Assembly (NCBI GenBank): GCA_023653785.1
Contig: JAMKCH010012738.1
Location: forward strand, 1-64,000
Length of the DNA stretch: 64,000 nucleotides
Source of the DNA: Ophioderma brevispina
Lineage: Eukaryota; Echinodermata; Ophiuroidea; Amphilepidida; Ophiodermatidae
Reading direction: 5' to 3'
This document shows positions 24,178 to 35,249 of this stretch, one piece after another. The position numbers and the translations under genes are program-made. The notes below the pieces were generated by a model. It was not told the DNA's origin. It saw only the letters and a program-made list of their open reading frames with translations, and ran no database searches. Every line of letters starts with the position of its first letter. Positions within the stretch are counted from its first letter, which is position 1.

Positions 24178-24709
24178 GCAATAATGGCCCATTTTTGAAG
24201 AGCGCCCCCAATTTTCAAAAGTGATATTTTGGAACAGTTACGTTGGTAATTCTCTAGGAAACTATGCCTGCGAATGAGAACGCTAAAAATGCGTATATCA
24301 TTAAATAAGCGATTTTGTAATTAGAATTGGGATCCCAGATTGATTTAACGGCAGAGCTGGAAATGCTACGTTTATGTCGTCCACATGATGAAATAGTGCC
24401 ACCTCGAGAAGATAACCCCTAACTTGATGGCCCTGAACCGCAATAAAAAACAACTAATGGATGAGCGTAGACACGTCATGGGCTATTTCCTGGCTATTCA
24501 CATTGGAAGGCCGTTTCCAGCAGGACGTTGTTGAATTATCGGGATCCCGATATAATTATTCTAATTACAAAATTCCTTCATTTGTGACACACACACATTT
24601 TATCGAGCTTAACCATTCACAGGTATAGTTTACTAGCCGTTACCAATGCAACCGGTAAAATCTCAATTTTTTTGAAAATTGGGGACTCTTCAAAAAAGGT
24701 GCTAAATTC
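24178..24709. mobile_element. TTAA-flanked MITE, copy 1
   Basis: The element is flanked by TTAA at 24174-24177 and 24710-24713. Its ends are inverted (GCAATAATGGCCCATTTTTG on the left against CTTCAAAAAAGGTGCTAAAT on the right). Longer inverted blocks centre on ATTTTGTAATTAGAAT and on GGGATCCC. It is present in opposite orientation at 30723-31264. TTAA targets are characteristic of piggyBac and Kolobok families; no transposase is present to choose between them. Confidence 0.75.
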
Positions 24710-25021
24710 TTAATGTTTTATCCAATTATCTCAACTCTTTTTATTGGTGAGGTGAAATCAAAGATTAGAGCCCTTGGGGTTTATTTTGATTTCTCCCATA
24801 AATACATAATGAGATAAACTATTAATAATTTTAATTATATTACCATACAATATTCCTGTATCACTATTTCATGCATAATAACTTTGTAAATCTATGTACC
24901 GTTATATCAATTGTGTTATATCAGATTGATTTTTTATCATCATTGTTCTGACTGAAATAAATCCAAATTGAATTTGGTAAAATTGGACGTCTAAATTTGT
25001 TGGCCAGCATTAGAGGATTAA

Positions 25022-25699
25022 GGTGGTTCCCATGTTTAGCTCAAAGTACTAAATTAGATCTACAGATCATTTTCCCAATATGTTTTTCCACATCTTACAT
25101 TTAAAACAAAAGAATTGTCTTCTACATTCCCACAGGCTTTTCAGCTCTCATCATGTCAAAACTCGCAATCACAAATACAGGGTTTTTCATATTTTTATTA
25201 CGTTTTTGAAATTTTTTTCTGGTGAACCCTACCCGCCACCCTCTCCTATTTTCATTTTTCCTGCAGATTATGAACGCAGGTGTGCTCTTTCATAACTTCC
25301 TTGCTGCGGGTATCTTAGAAATAACTATACCTCAAGATATTGGGTCCCTTGGTTTTCAAAAATGTGTTAAAATCATGTGTTTTTTTGGAAAAATAACCCA
25401 TATCTTGAGTTAGGGGTATTTCTATGTTACCCGCAGCAAGGAACTTATGAAAGAGTACACCTGCTTTCATAACCTGCAGCAAATGAAATAGGAGGTAGGG
25501 TTCACCAGAAAAAATTCACAATGTAAAAATATGAAAAACCCTGTATTTTTGTGATTTTTGACATCTGAGAGCTGAAAGCTGTGGAAATGTAAAATGACGA
25601 CCCATTCCTTTTGTTTTAAATTGTTAAGATCTGACCACATATTGGGAAAAATGAATCTTTAGATCTATTTGTAACTCTTGAGCTACATATGGAACCACC
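25022..25699. mobile_element. TTAA-flanked foldback element with ~300-bp arms
   Basis: TTAA at 25018-25021 is followed by GGTGGTTCCCATGT. At the right, ACATATGGAACCACC is followed by TTAA at 25700-25703. The arms pair almost throughout: CAGGGTTTTTCATATTTTTA near 25180 pairs with TAAAAATATGAAAAACCCTG near 25525, and CCTTGCTGCGGGTA near 25299 with TACCCGCAGCAAGG near 25429. Only about 100 bp in the centre is unpaired. It is non-autonomous. Confidence 0.8.
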
Positions 25700-26007
25700 T
25701 TAACCCCACTGCAAATTGCAATAACGTTTTATACAATTTTAAAAATAGACCCGATAGCCTTTGGTCAATCTTGTGCATAGAGTGTCCCCTCCTCACATTG
25801 AGTCTGTGAAAAAGGCAGCACTTGGGTTATGTCGGTTGTGATGCCGATTTGAATTTACAGTTGTTATTGAGATGGCAAGTCCTACCCCTGTTGTGAGGCC
25901 TTGAATAGAAAACTGCATGAGGGCGCTGTTCAGAAAGGATTTAGGTTAGCCCAGACGATGGTGGCCAAGCCTCTTTCAATATAGCGACTCGCCAAAACTA
26001 ATCAAAG

Positions 26008-26735
26008 TACAGGGTGACCCAATAAAAACTTTACCCAAAATGAAAGGGATATTTTTCCACTTTCTGTAGTTCGATATGTGGATTTTATTTTATCGTAAAG
26101 AATGGGTAATAGAGCATCTTACCTGAATTTTTAGTTCATTTTGGTTGAGTGGTTCTCAAGATATGTTCCACTGAACAATAAGTCGGCAAAACAGACTTGT
26201 CCATGGAGCATCATTTTTCTTAGGCATGGTTGAACACAATTGCAACATCAAAAGTAATTTATCTCAATGATCTTACCTTTAGTTAGGACTATCTTCCACA
26301 TGTCCTCCCTGATTTGCGATGCACTTGGTAGCCCTGGAGTGCATGTGTTAAACAGCTCTTGATGTTACACGCATTCTCCTAATTGTGTTAAATGCATCGT
26401 TTACCCATTGTCGTAGTTCTGGTGATGTGTTTGGGGACCCTCATTGTAAACTCTAGCTTTTACATCACCCCATAGCCAAAAATCTAGCAGAGTTAGTTCC
26501 GGTGACCGAGGGGCCATTTCACCGCATGCCCTAATCCAATGATCTGATTTGGAAAGAGTTCCTGAAGACAGTTTCTAACCATTACAGACCTGTGTGCTGG
26601 TGTACCGTCTTGAAGAAACCAGGCCGACGAATTGGTCCATTTCTTTGCTGCTGAAAAATGCGCCGCAACTCTGGTTCCAAATGTTAATTAACGATATTGA
26701 GATAACCAGCACCATTCAAATTTCCATCAATAAAA
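26008..26735 (-). pseudogene. mariner-family DDE transposase relic
   Basis: The minus strand encodes the C-terminal half of a mariner/IS630-type cut-and-paste transposase in broken frames. It reads LNGAGYLNIV, then FLQDGTPAHRSVMV (second catalytic Asp, near 26600), then SPELTLLDFWLWGDVK (third catalytic Asp region, near 26450-26500). It closes on CIANQGGHVED near 26300. One-base shifts and stops break the frame and the N-terminal third is missing, so it is inactive. ACAGGGTGACCCAATAAAAA at about 26010 fits the terminal repeat at the 3' side; the opposite end was not found. Confidence 0.85.
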
Positions 26736-26887
26736 ATTATTTTTTCCTTATTCAGAACCCTTACAGTTGAGTTGATTCTTCAACTCCAACGGTTTTGGAA
26801 ATATAAGAAAATATTTTGTGACAACATAAAAATTCAGAAGTTTTCATCAAGATTTTACTTGTGATATCTTGGCCACCCTCCCTTGGG

Positions 26888-27077
26888 CCAGCCTAACATG
26901 AGGTGCCAACAAGATTGCATTTTTTTTGTCACTTTTGTTTTTACCCAACTGGAGGTGTCAAAGTATGTTTTCCATTCATTGGGTTGCCATTTTTAGACCT
27001 TGGGGAAGTGTAATAATTGTATTAGTGGTTTTTACTAGGAATTTCAATTATTTTTAATGACTGAACCGGAAATACAA
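26888..27077. repeat. Direct repeat, copy 1 of 2
   Basis: About 190 bp from CTAACATGAGGTGCCAACAA to GAACCGGAAATACAA recurs nearly identically in the same orientation at 27667-27856. No coding sequence is visible. Confidence 0.85.
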
Positions 27078-27666
27078 ATCTCAAGATGGGTCATTCCATG
27101 CCAATTCAACAAATCGAGTACACCATCACCTCGTGGATTTCTTTCCTTTTTGGTGTATTGAAAGATATTCACGAGAAACTAAAATCCTGAAAATTTGAGC
27201 TCTGTACCTCTTTTCGTTTTCACGCTACAGCAATTTTAAATTGGAGGGGGGTCACCTCAAGAACATGTACCAGTGTGAAATTCAATATTCAGATGGGCCA
27301 TAAGTAAAGAACTACGCCCCTCAAATCCTTCAAACTTGGCTTTCTGGATAACCTTTTGCTGCAGATTGCAAATATGTGAACAGAAAAAAATGCACCTTGC
27401 CCCAATTTAAAATAACAGGGGGTCAAAAATGGCCCCAAAACCACTCGGACCATACTTTGGGGGGGCCCATAATTCAAAAAGTAAAAGTGATATAACTTCC
27501 AAATTTGGGCTGATGAAAGCTTATCTTGAATACTACCCTTGTGTACAATCTTATACTTATATCAGCTTTATTGGAAGAGATATAGCTGTCGCAAAAAGGC
27601 AAAAAGCAAAAAGTCCAAATTAACCTTGACTTGACCCCCCTAAAAATCAATGTCAGACATTTTGCA

Positions 27667-27856
27667 CCTAACATGAGGTGCCAACAAGATTGCATTTTTT
27701 TTGTCACTTTTGTTTTGTACCCAACTGGAGGTGTCAAAGTATGTTTTCCATTCATTGGGTTGCCATTTTTAGACCTTGGGGAAGTGTAATTATTTTATTA
27801 GCAGTTTTTTAATAGGAATTTCAATTTTTTTTAATGATTGAACCGGAAATGCAAGC
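27667..27856. repeat. Direct repeat, copy 2 of 2
   Basis: Same unit as 26888-27077, differing by a handful of bases (for example a two-base insertion in the TTTGTTTT-TACCC word). The ~590 bp between the copies is unrelated and non-coding. Confidence 0.85.
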
Positions 27857-28254
27857 AACATTAAAACACATAATGTTGGTATGATAATTGTTCTGCCATA
27901 TTTTTTAGAAGTTGATCTGATGAGGACCCTTGAATCACAGCCCCAAGAAATGGTAAATTCTTACGGCACAGACTGAGGTAATTTGAATTAAGGTGTATCA
28001 CTCTCAAACCAATCAATACTAGGATTTATGGAATGAATGAAAGTATTAGGCCAATCCTCATCTCTTAGAATTTGTTGATTTACTTTTTGAGATAAGTTTT
28101 TAAACTAAATTGGAAAAATATTGCAGCTTGAGAAAATAAAATACATAAAGTAACAGGAAATTTCAATTTGTGAAGTTACATTTTTGACCATTTTACTTTT
28201 GAACGAAAACTCCAACTGTTGTCAAACAAAAAGCAATAGTATTTTTCCCCTCAT

Positions 28255-28765
28255 TTCAATTTGCAGTTTGCATCTTGTCCCTGAGCTTGCTAATCAGAGC
28301 AAGACTAAGAAATCACTTTTTTTTGTGTATGTACATTTTACATGTATGTATGTAGTGTCCAGGCATTTTGGTTAAAAGTTTTGAAATTTGTTACAAATGC
28401 TTGGGCCAATTGCAGCCAAATTTATCAGAAGAACCACTGGCCCATTGAACGAAGGTATACTCCAATTTATGTGGACTGATTAAAGGGACATTCTTTGAAA
28501 ATCTATCCGTTCGTTTTTCTGCCACAAATCAAATGCTACGGTCACTAAACTTGGTCAGTATGACCAAAAGCCCATGAGGTGTTCTCCAATTGGGGGTGAG
28601 AGGTCATGTGAGCCAAATAAAGGGGCATTCTTTGAAAATCTATCAATTAATTTGTCTACCACCAATCAAATGCTGCGATCACCAAACTTGATCAGTATGA
28701 CCCAAAGTCCCAATGTAGGTTATGTGAATGGATTAAAGGGCATTCTCACATTATGAAGTGGTACA
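28255..28765. repeat. Dispersed repeat (related to 21440-22310)
   Basis: Shares CCCTGAGCTTGCT, CTTGGGCCAATTGCAGCCAA and GAGGTCATGTGAGCCAA with the 21.4-22.3 kb copy. The AAAGGGGCATTCTTTGAAAA block is present more than once within it. No protein similarity was seen. Confidence 0.6.
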
Positions 28766-28787
28766 GATGCAAATATGTGACAGTATA

Positions 28788-28949
28788 CAAATATTAACTG
28801 ACTATGAGTGTGATGGTAAAAATATGATCACAAGGTGAAAGATGGATTGTTCCATTTCACGAGCCGCAGGCGAGTGAAATGGAACAATCCATCTTTGACC
28901 GAGTGATCATATTTTTACCATCACACGAATACTAGGCAGTTAATATTTG
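28788..28949. repeat. 160-bp hairpin abutting a TIR element
   Basis: CAAATATTAACTG at the left end is mirrored by CAGTTAATATTTG at the right. The inner stem pairs GATGGATTGTTCCATTTCAC with GTGAAATGGAACAATCCATC around a short centre, GAGCCGCAGGCGA. The right foot touches the inverted repeat of the element starting at 28953. Confidence 0.85.
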
Positions 28950-28952
28950 TTT

Positions 28953-29776
28953 TATATAACTCATACAATAGATTCTGGTCATTTAATAATTATATAGCAT
29001 ATCTAGCCTAGGCCTGGATCTACAGGACCTATGAGTATGAAAAGAATGACAAGTTCCATGATTTTCAAAGAAAGCAAAAGCGTACTTACCTTTGTAGACC
29101 ATAATTTACGAGGTGATATTTCCAGGCATTCAAGTAGAGTTCAAGTTTCAAAGAATCAAAGTTCCAGAATCCAGTTTAATTCAAAATCCGATTATAAAAT
29201 TTCAACATGTAACGCCGACATCAATCTTTTCTCCAACATGTCCAACAGTAATAGTTCAAAAGCAGCCTCAAATAAGTCAGGCTGCTCCCCGTGGCTACAG
29301 CATAGTCTGACAGAATCTTGACAGCGTATTTTATTTGACGCTTTGTGTTTTTTAATCGGCCTCGTCAATTAAATCCACTAGATCTGATTCATTTACTAGC
29401 GCAAATCGAGGAGTTGCTTCAGTGGACGCCATGTTATCGTCTGCAAGGAAAACTTTTTCATCATCGTAGTCACTCGTTCGGATTGGCACAGTTCCATACA
29501 TTGCTATGGCGTTGTACAGTCGTAGCGAACGGGGGATGAAAGTACGAAATTACGTGCTAACAACCTCTTCATCAGACTTCGTTTTGTCGCTCATACTGTA
29601 CACGCACGGCATGTTTAACACAAATCGTGCGGGTGGAAATAGAGGCATGTGATAGTAAAACTATCAACGCGTTAATAGTTAATTTTGTAGACCATTGAGA
29701 TGATGGTAACTCTATTGAATAGTCACGTGGCACAAATAAACAATTAATGACTAGAATCTATGTATGAGTTATATAA
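28953..29776. mobile_element. TIR element with a Crypton-like coding remnant
   Basis: The terminal inverted repeats are about 27 bp and almost identical, each starting TATATAACTCATACA and including TAGATTCT. The body is 824 bp and contains, on the minus strand, a broken N-terminus of the DUF3504/Crypton-like protein family (29215-29432). The left end abuts a large hairpin at 28788-28949. The remnant suggests a deletion derivative of a coding parent. Confidence 0.65.
29215..29432 (-). pseudogene. N-terminal remnant of a Crypton-like / DUF3504-type protein
   Basis: From the minus-strand ATG at 29432-29430 the translation reads MASTEATPRFALVNESDL, then VDLIDEAD and a stop. After a one-base shift it continues KNTKRQIKYAVKILSDYA, and after another shift FEAAFELL and LDMLEK. 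The order R-F-A, D-L...L-I-D-E-x-D, K-N-T-K-R...A-V-K, then a short acidic-leucine segment matches the N-terminal region common to Crypton-like tyrosine-recombinase relatives (the QRICH1/ZMYM-type DUF3504 family) of marine invertebrates. The recombinase domain is absent. Confidence 0.55.
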
Positions 29777-29869
29777 TACTTAATATTATCACCCTGGCTT
29801 GAAAAGCAGTAAGGGGATTTTGAGAGAGGAGGAGTGCACATTTTTTTGAAACAAGTTCGAAGTCCAATT

Positions 29870-30225
29870 TATTCCAGACTTGGGGTTAAGGTGCAATAGG
29901 GGTTCATTCATATGTGGATGATATCAAAGGTCATAGACCAAGGTCAAAGGTTATCTGAGGTCATGTTCCATACTGTCATCGTGTCGGGGATGACGCAAGT
30001 TTACTTTAACCCTCTTAGTCGCTAGCTCATGACTCATATGGAGTGTACGTAGATTGGCCTCTGATGACCTCATGTGATTGTGATCTTTGACCCCATTCAC
30101 AAACCACAATGGCATACATTGTATGACACTTGTTCTGAATTTCTTTGATATTATGTTACAATGTATGTACCTGACATCATTCACTATGACTACATATGTT
30201 TCTGATGACCACATGTACATTTTTT
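29870..30225. repeat. Dispersed repeat with AGGTCA half-sites
   Basis: Contains AGGTCA at 29928, 29941 and 29958, with AGGTTA at 29948, plus GACCTCATGTGA near 30065. Related wording recurs at 30585-30690 and near 22095-22118. Non-coding. Confidence 0.5.
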
Positions 30226-30629
30226 CCGATGTATTTTAATAGAGGACATAATTGTATGTGCACATTTTTTTTATTTTTTTTACAAAAAACAAATTTAAAG
30301 CTCCAATAATGAAATTTAGATGGGGGAGGGTGCCCCCTCTTTTGGGAAACTGCATCGTAGAAAATATATTTAGCTTCAGAGGATGACAGTTAAATTGGTT
30401 AATTCTACGAAACCAGCTTCTTTCAATTAGGGAATAGTTTTGTTGTGGGCCGCCAACATAGCTTGCAGGACCACTTAGCAGTCCATTGTGCATGTGATGT
30501 GATGTGTCACTAAAAGGTTTTGTATGTGAATGTTAAGTTTTTTTTAATGCAGCTCAATTGAAAAGTTGAAGTTCAGTTGGAACCAAACTTCTGTTATAGG
30601 TGCAACATGGGATCCCTCGTATGTTGATG

Positions 30630-30642
30630 AGGTCAAAGGTCA
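30630..30642 (+). promoter_or_regulatory. Perfect DR1 of AGGTCA half-sites
   Basis: AGGTCAAAGGTCA is a textbook direct repeat spaced by one base, the binding pattern of RXR- and HNF4-type nuclear receptors. It lies inside a dispersed repeat with no gene nearby, so function is doubtful. Confidence 0.25.
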
Positions 30643-30722
30643 CATGCCACAGTCAAAGGTTGTGTGAGGCCGAGTTGAAATAGGCTGCTGGTGGCCCACA
30701 GCTTACATGTATATTCTTTTAA

Positions 30723-31264
30723 AGCAATATTAGCACATTTTTTTGAAGAGCGCCCCAATTCAAAAAAATTGAGATTTTTACACGGTTGCATTGTTAACTG
30801 GCTAGTAAACTATACCTGTGAATGGTTAAGCTCGAAAATGTCTGTGTCACAAATGAAGGAATTTTGTAATTAGAATAATTATTATCGGGGATCCCGATAA
30901 TAATTCAACACCTGCTGGAAACGGCCTTCCAATGTGAAATAGCCGGGAAATAGCACCATGTACGTGTCTCCCTCATCTTAGTTGTTTTTTTTGGTTCAGG
31001 CAAGTAAAGTTAGAGGTTATCTTCTCAAAGTGGCACTATTTCATCATGGACGGACATAAACGTAGCATTTCCATTTCCAGCTCTGCCATTAAGTCCTATC
31101 TGGGATCCCAATTCTAATTACAAAATCGCTTATTTTATGATAAATACGCATTTCTTAGCATTCTCGTTCAGGTATAGTTTCCTAGACAATTACCAACATA
31201 ACTGTGCCAAAATATCAACTTTTAAAAATTGGGGGCACTCTTCAAAAAATGTGCCATTATTGCT
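30723..31264. mobile_element. TTAA-flanked MITE, copy 2 (inverted relative to copy 1)
   Basis: Flanked by TTAA at 30719-30722 and 31265-31268, with ends AGCAATA...TATTGCT. Its sequence is the reverse complement of 24178-24709: GGAAACGGCCTTCCAATGTG here matches the inverse of the GGAAGGCCGTTTCC block there. No coding sequence. Confidence 0.8.
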
Positions 31265-31268
31265 TTAA

Positions 31269-34200
31269 TATAACGAGTGCGCAAGCCAAGATCCGCAAAA
31301 TTCTAGTTTTGTAATAATGTATAATGCATGCTTGCTAAATTATGCTGTAAATGAGATTTTGTGTGACAGGACCGTATTTCACAATTGTTTTCATCTAATG
31401 ATCTTTGTCAGTTTCCTAGTCAGTTTCCTGGTAGTCATTCGATAGTACAATGAAAAACCTCTGGGGATAGGCATCAACTTATTTTCCTAATGGACTGATG
31501 TCTGGACCTTGAAAATAACAACTCAAATATCCCTCATAAATTCAAATTTACTGTTAGAATATAGGTGCTGTGCAAGTGACTGTTACTTGACCCCGGTATT
31601 TGCACTGGGTTAACCACAAAGCATGCATTGTATGATGGGATGTTCTGAAATCATCCTCTGGGTGCAAAGCTGCAGAGATAGCAGTTGCATCCCAGTGATG
31701 AGTATCAACCTGTACATGTAATTAACATTATTAATAATCTTGCTACATTGCTCTTGATGCTCAGTCATACATCAATCATACAAGTTTGAGGTTATTGGGA
31801 CATGTATGTTTTATGTAGAAAACCACTTGATGTGGGTGCAGCAATGTCTCCTTTTTCTCCTCTTCAGTGTCCTATTCCTCATTGATAAAAACAAAGCAAA
31901 CCAGGTGTGTAAAACAAGACACTTCATTTCAGATGCTTTCTAGGAAGAGCTGAGATACTAATAACTCTCACTCTCTTTGCCTTGTTTCTCATTGAATGGT
32001 CTGAGCAATGGATGCGCATTGTACACATGGAACCATTTGCACAGAGGCCAAAGGTCATATTATGATACATGAAGTTGTATTTTGCTGTATTGCCTTTGAT
32101 TTCATGTGCTACATGTATATGTGGTGAGTGTCATAGTTCTAAACATTGTATGATGATATCAAATGCAGTTACCCAGGCTATAGGAGCCAATTTTGCTACC
32201 CCACTTTTTATGTATGCTGAAGCCTGGGAAATTGGATATATGTGAGGCTTATGATACCAACTTCTCATAACTTGTTTGAGCCAATATACATGGTTGTAGA
32301 ACATAACACCAACTGATCACAAAATAGATTTAATTGATGAACAAGCTCTATATCTTATTCTTGCTGATCAATTATGGTATCAATAAGGTACAAAAACCAT
32401 AGAACATAAGGCTTCAGCATCCAAAACAAATCCAAAGATCTTGGAAGTGGAACTGGGACAATACTGCAGGAGGGTGCACAACAAGCAATTAGCAAAAGGG
32501 TGGGAGGAAGAGGAAGCGAAGTCCGGATTCTTATTATATATGGTTAACTGACTATAATCATTTAAGATGATACACTGACCTTAATTGTATGCTCTGCATT
32601 AAATCACTTCTTTCAACTTAATAACTTCTAACTGTAAGTTGTCATATGTGGAATCAATGATCAAGAAATAAAAATTACAAATTGAGAACAGTTGTACAGC
32701 TTATTTTCTGTGTGTAAAAGCTTGAAATAATATAGTAGTAAAGAAAGTGTGCATTTTGGAATGTCCAAACATGCAATAATTCTTACCAACAATGCTTTAT
32801 TAACACTTTTGTGCAAAAGGTCTTGTGCACTTCCATTAGTGCATGGTGTCCACTTGACCCCCCAAAAAAAACCACTTCCTCTAATAGGAATTTTTCCATG
32901 AAATTTGGCACACATAATGATTACCCAGAGACGATATTATTACTGAAAGAAAATTTTATAAATATTGATCAGCTCGTAAATTAGGGACAGAACATTAATT
33001 TCCATGCATGCAAAAAAGCAGCCATATTGTTTTTGTTTTCTTGCACATTTAGTAGAAGACCAGCCTGTAGATCCCATGACCAAACTCTGGAGACAAAGAT
33101 TTGAAGGCGTCTTGGGGTTCCCTGATCGATGTTGAAGGTTTGTGACTTGGGCTTGCCGCTTCAATGTTCCGGCATTTTGGGGAAGGGGCTATAAACAAAG
33201 TTAACAGGGGGTAAAAATGGAGAACTGTCGCAATTGAATTAATATGCATGTCAAATTACTCGCCTTACCATACGGAATCTAAAAATGTATAGTTTGTTAT
33301 AGATCCGACTTCAAATGAGGACGCTTTGGCCAAAAATGTCCAAAGGTCAATGCACTTTCAGTCAAGGCAAATTGTTAATAAACCGATTTAAAAAGATGCC
33401 AAGTGTCTTTTTTTAATTATATGTGTCGTGCATGAAATTTTCATTTGCAACTTTTAATAGTTCAAATGTTAATAGCTCAAATGTTAGTCTTGACCTTGAA
33501 TGCAAATGGCGGCTATTTCAGACCAAATTGATTACGTAGGGAAACAAAAAAGTAGGGATTGAAACATCTGGTGTTTTTTCCTAACGTGTTTACCATTCAT
33601 TTTACAGGGAAATCCGGACCATTTTAGGGTATTTAGCTATGGGATTTGCAATTTGTCATGTATTTGATAGTGAGCATAGTCGTTTACACTCATGGGTAAC
33701 CACCAAAAGTCAAATATGCAGAATTACTAGTGGGGGACTTTTAGTGGACAGATCTTATGTGAGTGTGCAATCCGGATAAAATTGTGAATTTTGGGACACA
33801 AGTACTTTATACATGATAATCAAAAAAAATTGATGGACGCACTGCCACACCCTTCATGGCCCCCAGCTTGGATTTCAAGGTTACACAGCACAGAGGTAAA
33901 ATTTTTAAAATTGTTCCGACATTGTTGTGAAAAGCACACCATGTTGTCTGTCTGGTTACAAGGACCAAAAAGGTATAGTTTATACTACCTGTGACTATAG
34001 TTTAGGAATTATGGGTTTAAACATGGTAAAAAAGTCAATTTTGGTTTTAAGGGGTCAAAATTAAAAGTGCTCCATTTTTGTAAAATTGTTCAAATTGGTT
34101 GGTTTAGCTAATAGAATGAACTATAGGAATAGTTTTGACTTATCTACGTGTTCTGGTTATGACACCAAAATGGCGAATAAAGTCAAACAGCTATTGGCAG

Positions 34201-34725
34201 CTATTGATTCTATGACCTTGTGACCTATTTGTGGATAACATGAAAACTAAACAGAATGATACGGCAAACTATTCCTTATTCAATCCTTTAAGGTGAGGGA
34301 AACCAATTAACACAAATTAACTGAATCGAAGCAACTTTTAACTTTTGACCCAGGTACACCCAAAAATTGACCTTCACATTTTACAGTTTTTACCCCCATA
34401 ACTCCGGAACTAGAAGTCATAGATAGTGCTAAACTATACTTTTTGGAGTCATTTGTGACCAGACAAACACATGGTGTGACTTTGACACATTCAGAAACAT
34501 TTTAAATTTTTGACCCCTGTATAACCTTGGAAACCCAAGCGGGGGCCATTAAGGGGGGTGGGCAAATGCTTCCATCATTTTATGATTATAAATGCCCAAG
34601 TACTTGTGTACAAAAAATCACAATTACGGAAGCGCACACTCTTAAACTACGGTCCCCTGCTTATACGGGGGACTATGAAATGAGAGGCAGCGTCCGTTGT
34701 CGTGATAAAAATTGGAACCCACCTG
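31269..34725. other. Non-coding stretch with one small foldback
   Basis: Near 32209-32424 the words ATGCTGAAGCC and CTTATGATACCA are answered by inverse copies, suggesting a ~215-bp foldback. A minus-strand segment at 33060-33180 has exon-like composition but no recognised domain. Nothing else was seen. Confidence 0.45.
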
Positions 34726-34729
34726 TGTA

Positions 34730-35240
34730 CGATTTATCTGAGTTCCGTTAAGGGCGACACTGAGTAACTTGGTGGAAAGAAGCGGGTTGATAGTCTGAAC
34801 CGATTAGCTTGTGGCCATAAAAATGCTATTAAGTATCTAATTTGCATAATTACGAAAATTTTCCTGGCAAGGCCACGGTGTACCAAGTTTCTGGAGTTCC
34901 GTTAAGGCGTAATTGGTAAATGGTGAAGGAAGCGGCTTGAGAGTTCTCGACCTGATTAGATTTTGGGTTGTATTTCGGGCAAATTGAGTATGCAAATGAG
35001 CTATTGTAATATGCAAAAAAAATCAGCGTAATTGTTTTTTGAAAAACGGTGGTTACATCGGATACTCAAATTCCGGCGCTGCATGAAAGCCTTTATTGGT
35101 GCGCATCTTTTCCAATTTGAAAGAAGTATGGTGATATATGCGGCTAGGTATGCAAATGAGCTAATTAAAGATGCGTAGTTGCTCTCTATTCTTGAAACGG
35201 TACATCGGATAGGCAAAAATTAATTCGCTACATGAGACTA
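34730..35240. repeat. ~170-bp repeat units (family A), first block
   Basis: The block contains recurring words GAGTTCCGTTAAGG, CTCGACCTGATTAGATTTT, TATGCAAATGAGCTA and CATCGGATA, each spaced by about 150-180 bp. The family recurs in the same orientation at 38045-38460. It runs directly into the G-rich tract, as the second block also does. Confidence 0.65.
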
Positions 35241-35249
35241 CTATGACGT

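Noticed and set aside
34527..34751. 74-codon frame starting METQAG as an exon
   Set aside because: No recognised domain; its 3' end runs into family A repeat words (GAGTTCCGTTAAGG), so it is probably chance.
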